Origin: an uncultured Rhodospirillaceae bacterium
GTDB taxonomy: Bacteria > Pseudomonadota > Alphaproteobacteria > Rhodospirillales > UBA2165
Length of the DNA: 7,464 nt
Reading direction: 5' to 3'
Assembly: GCA_913054205.1 (NCBI GenBank)
Contig: CAJXJM010000120.1
Span: forward strand, 1 to 7,464
Shown one piece after another: positions 5,677 through 7,464 of the stretch (within the stretch, counting starts at the first letter, position 1; the number at the start of each line of letters is the position of its first letter). The notes under the pieces were generated by a model, which saw only the letters and a list, made by a program, of their open reading frames with translations, ran no database searches and was not told the origin of the DNA. Both the position numbers and the translations under genes were made by a program.

Positions 5677-7029
5677 ATGACTCGAACTTTGATTAAGGGC
5701 GGCTCTATTATTTCTATGGATCGTCGTATTGGCGATTTTGTCAAAGGCGATGTGCTTATAGAAGATGATAAAATCGTCAATATCGCGCGCTCAATTCGAG
5801 CTGCAAATACTAAGGTCATTGATGCGACCAGCATGATTGTTATGCCCGGTTTTGTGAATGCCCACATCCATACCTGGCAAACCGGCATAAGAGGTATTGC
5901 TGGAAATTGGTCAATCTCAGAATATCTACACATCATGCATACCCAAATCGCGCCGCGTTTTACCGCGAATGACACCTACCTTGGCAACTTGATGGGCTCT
6001 TTGAACCAAATCAATTCAGGCACAACGACGGTTTTTGATTGGTGTCACAATAATGCGACGCCAGCTCATACCGACGCTGCCATTGCCGGACTCCGGGAAG
6101 CCGGAATTCGAGCGGTATTTGGTCATGGTTCGCCTAAACCAGACGCCAAAAAGGGCCAAATTCCATACACTCACATGCCCCATCCTCGCTCGGAACTTGA
6201 GCGTTTGCGCAAAGGAGCATTTGCGTCAGATGATGGGATCATCACCTTGGCGATGGCAGCGCTTGGACCTGATTTTTCGATTTGGGAAGTGACCGAACAC
6301 GATTTCAGGCTGGCCAAAGAGCTTGATCTGATAATTAGCACACATGTGTGGGGAGGCCCAAACAGCAAAGCCGGACAAGGATACCGTAAGCTCGCTAAGC
6401 AGAAATTGTTGGGACCAAACCATAACATGGTGCATGGCGTTTATTTGGGCGATAACGAACTCAAACTAATCGTCGATTCTGGCGCGTCTGTTACGGTTAC
6501 GCCGGAAGTTGAACTGCAAATGGGTTATGGCGCGCCGTTGACCGGACGGTTGAGAAAACTAGGTGTAAATCCCTCCGTCGGAATTGATCTCGAATCCAAC
6601 ATTTCAGGTGATATGTTCGGAGCAATTCGCATCGCGATGCAAAGCCAGCGCAATTTAGATAATCAACGGCTTGTAAAAAAATCCGGGTTGCAGGCGCAAC
6701 AACTTTCAATCACGCCACGCGAAGCGCTTGGTTGGGCAACTATTGAGTCTGCCAAGGCACTCAAATTAGATAAAAAAGTAGGATCCTTAAAACCGGGTAA
6801 GCAAGCCGACCTGATTTTGATCAACAAAAATGATCTGAATTTATTTCCGGTCCATAACCCAATCGAGTCTGTAGTCTTCCATGCGAATGGATCAAATGTC
6901 GATACCGTCATGATCGCTGGAGAGATAAAAAAGCAAAACGGTAAGTTAAAATATCGTGGGATCGAGAGGAAAAAAGAATTACTGGCTCGATCTGGACGGC
7001 GAATACTTAAGGGTCTCAAAATCCAATAA
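5677..7029 (+). CDS. Amidohydrolase-superfamily metal-dependent hydrolase (cytosine deaminase/chlorohydrolase-like)
   Basis: A 450-residue cytosolic enzyme of the amidohydrolase superfamily, related to the deaminase/AtzA-TrzN-like branch. The small beta domain (about 1-57 and 370-425, with GSLKPGKQADLILIN) flanks the TIM-barrel. Metal ligands are visible: His63 and His65 in PGFVNAHIHTWQTGIRG, His223 in STHVWGG, His253 in NMVHG and Asp304 in VGIDLESN, consistent with a mononuclear site. The usual HxxE glutamate after the third histidine is absent (H223-V-W-G226), and a conserved-looking TTTVFDWCHNN (116-126) offers Asp121 and His124 as extra polar residues. An AGAGAG (5665-5670) precedes the ATG, 16 bp after the permease stop. 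Its place behind the TRAP genes suggests that it acts on the imported solute, for example by deamination, dechlorination or amide/ring hydrolysis. The superfamily call is secure; the substrate is not determinable. Confidence 0.92.
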   Translation: MTRTLIKGGSIISMDRRIGDFVKGDVLIEDDKIVNIARSIRAANTKVIDATSMIVMPGFVNAHIHTWQTGIRGIAGNWSISEYLHIMHTQIAPRFTANDTYLGNLMGSLNQINSGTTTVFDWCHNNATPAHTDAAIAGLREAGIRAVFGHGSPKPDAKKGQIPYTHMPHPRSELERLRKGAFASDDGIITLAMAALGPDFSIWEVTEHDFRLAKELDLIISTHVWGGPNSKAGQGYRKLAKQKLLGPNHNMVHGVYLGDNELKLIVDSGASVTVTPEVELQMGYGAPLTGRLRKLGVNPSVGIDLESNISGDMFGAIRIAMQSQRNLDNQRLVKKSGLQAQQLSITPREALGWATIESAKALKLDKKVGSLKPGKQADLILINKNDLNLFPVHNPIESVVFHANGSNVDTVMIAGEIKKQNGKLKYRGIERKKELLARSGRRILKGLKIQ

Positions 7030-7056
7030 TTATCGGCGATTTCTGATTTCAATCTA

Positions 7057-7131
7057 ATGTCTGCTTTGGGTCAAAAGCAGACTCTTTTGCCGTATCCCGG
7101 TTATGTCCGCTTTCGGGGGTAAAGCAGACAT
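7057..7131. repeat. Two-hairpin palindromic repeat (MSALPPKADI-type dispersed element)
   Basis: Four related arms form two adjacent hairpins. Hairpin 1 has GTCTGCTTT (7059-7067) pairing perfectly with AAAGCAGAC (7074-7082) around GGGTCA. Hairpin 2 has ATGTCCGCTTT (7103-7113) pairing with AAAGCAGACAT (7121-7131) with one C-A mismatch around CGGGGGT. The outermost arms, 7057-7067 and 7121-7131, are also exact 11-bp inverted repeats, so one long structure is an alternative fold. Read on the minus strand, the element opens a 25-codon ORF (7054-7131) beginning MSALPPKADI. I recall that string as a very common spurious short ORF in alphaproteobacteria, which marks this as a dispersed non-coding repeat; that is memory, not a search result. 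Confidence 0.7.
7059..7089 (+). terminator. Possible rho-independent terminator of the TRAP-amidohydrolase operon
   Basis: A perfect 9-bp stem with a six-base loop (7059-7082) is followed by TCTTTTG. It lies 30 bases after the amidohydrolase stop codon, between that gene and oppositely oriented ORFs, where a terminator is expected. The stem is only moderately GC-rich and the T tract is broken by a C, so termination would be modest. The same hairpin is part of the dispersed repeat and may be present for that reason only. Confidence 0.35.
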
Positions 7132-7190
7132 CGTTTAACGCGAGTTTCGCCACTGCAACTCAAACTCACCCCGCCACATGCCTTTTATCA

Positions 7191-7361
7191 TTACACAAAT
7201 TGGATGACGATTTCTCTGGTTGGCGGACGGCCATGCTTCTCCAGAAATTCTCGGCGTTGCTTTTCCGCCGCCACCTCGCTGGTGTTATAGATTATAGAAA
7301 TGAGGTCTGGCGGAGCCAGCTTTTCTTCCAGCTTCTTTAATCGATGCGCAAAATGTTTCAA
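7191..7361 (-). CDS. Small basic protein of unknown function, possibly phage-type
   Basis: A 56-residue ORF starting at TTG (7359-7361) and ending at TAA (7191-7193). The N-terminus is helical and charged (FAHRLKKLEEKLAPP, residues 3-17), followed by a short hydrophobic strand (ISIIYN, 21-26), a second charged helix (EVAAEKQRREFLEKHG, 29-44) and a closing strand (REIVIQFV). The TTG overlaps the TGA of the upstream ORF as TTGA, an arrangement typical of coupled genes, although no strong ribosome binding site is visible and no ATG alternative exists. Small genes of this shape occur in pairs near packaging genes of alphaproteobacterial prophages, but that is a loose resemblance. About 60 bases after its stop lies the hairpin repeat. 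I do not recognise the family. Confidence 0.45.
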   Translation of the reverse strand: MKHFAHRLKKLEEKLAPPDLISIIYNTSEVAAEKQRREFLEKHGRPPTREIVIQFV

Positions 7362-7464
7362 TTGGTCAGCTCGCTTTCTAGTGTCGCAATTCGCTCTTCA
7401 ATATCTACCGTCTCCACTGTCCTGCGATAAGTCTCAACAAGCGTCGCCACCGCCTTGGCATCCT
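7358..7464 (-). CDS. C-terminal end of an unidentified minus-strand protein (cut by window edge)
   Basis: Only the last 34 residues are visible, beginning DAKAVATLVETYRRTVETVD and ending ESELTN. The N-terminus lies beyond the right edge. The segment reads as amphipathic, probably coiled-coil helix with regularly spaced leucine/valine/isoleucine and many charges, a composition expected of a real protein. Its TGA overlaps the TTG of the small downstream ORF, so the two probably form a unit. Such a C-terminus would suit a small DNA-binding or terminase-small-subunit-like protein, but this is a guess and no domain can be assigned. Confidence 0.45.
   Translation of the reverse strand, partial: DAKAVATLVETYRRTVETVDIEERIATLESELTN

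Noticed and set aside
6663..7052. 129-codon minus-strand frame opposite the amidohydrolase 3' end
   Set aside because: It is antisense to the conserved C-terminal domain of the amidohydrolase and its translation shows no family features.
7054..7131. 25-residue minus-strand ORF beginning MSALPPKADI
   Set aside because: It coincides exactly with the hairpin repeat and is best explained as a spurious reading of a non-coding element.
7135..7179. 14-residue minus-strand ORF (MWRGEFELQWRNSR)
   Set aside because: Too short and with poor ribosome-site spacing; kept only as a possible gene remnant under findings.

Overview
The window looks like a chromosomal catabolic region from a Gram-negative proteobacterium, most likely an alphaproteobacterium. 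By eye the base composition is moderate (roughly mid-40s % GC) with AT-rich promoters. The lineage suggestion rests on gene style (a CrgA-like LysR regulator, a TRAP transporter, an amidohydrolase of a type I associate with alpha- and betaproteobacteria) and on a hairpin repeat near the right end. That repeat translates spuriously as MSALPPKADI, a string I remember as a recurrent mis-annotated ORF in alphaproteobacterial genomes. None of this was checked against a database.

Layout. The left edge (1-436, minus) holds the N-terminal half of a LysR-type regulator. Divergent from it is a tight three-gene plus-strand unit (573-2392): an OsmC/Ohr-fold protein, an NmrA-like NAD(P)-binding protein and a Rid (YjgF/UK114) family protein, the last starting at a GTG that overlaps the preceding stop. 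A 215-bp regulatory gap (2393-2607) follows. It contains two LacI/GalR-type palindromes, one overlapping the -35 of a good sigma-70-like promoter, plus a 12-bp palindrome (ATTG-TACT-CAAT) that also occurs upstream of the OsmC gene. The second plus-strand operon (2608-7029) encodes a TRAP solute-binding protein, a fused DctQ-DctM membrane component started by TTG, and an amidohydrolase. After it come a two-hairpin repeat (7057-7131), whose first hairpin may terminate the operon, and two small overlapping minus-strand ORFs (7191-7464, the outer one cut by the edge) that belong to a different locus.

How the parts may work together (inference). The TRAP system would import a small molecule and the cytosolic amidohydrolase would hydrolyse it, probably a deamination, dechlorination or ring/amide cleavage of a nitrogen-containing compound. 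The binding protein lacks the arginine that clamps carboxylates in most TRAP receptors, which fits a substrate that is not a simple carboxylate. The OsmC, NmrA-like and Rid genes could handle reactive by-products or later steps. The shared 12-bp palindrome is the only direct sequence hint that the two operons are co-regulated. No mobile element, CRISPR array, tRNA or rRNA was seen.
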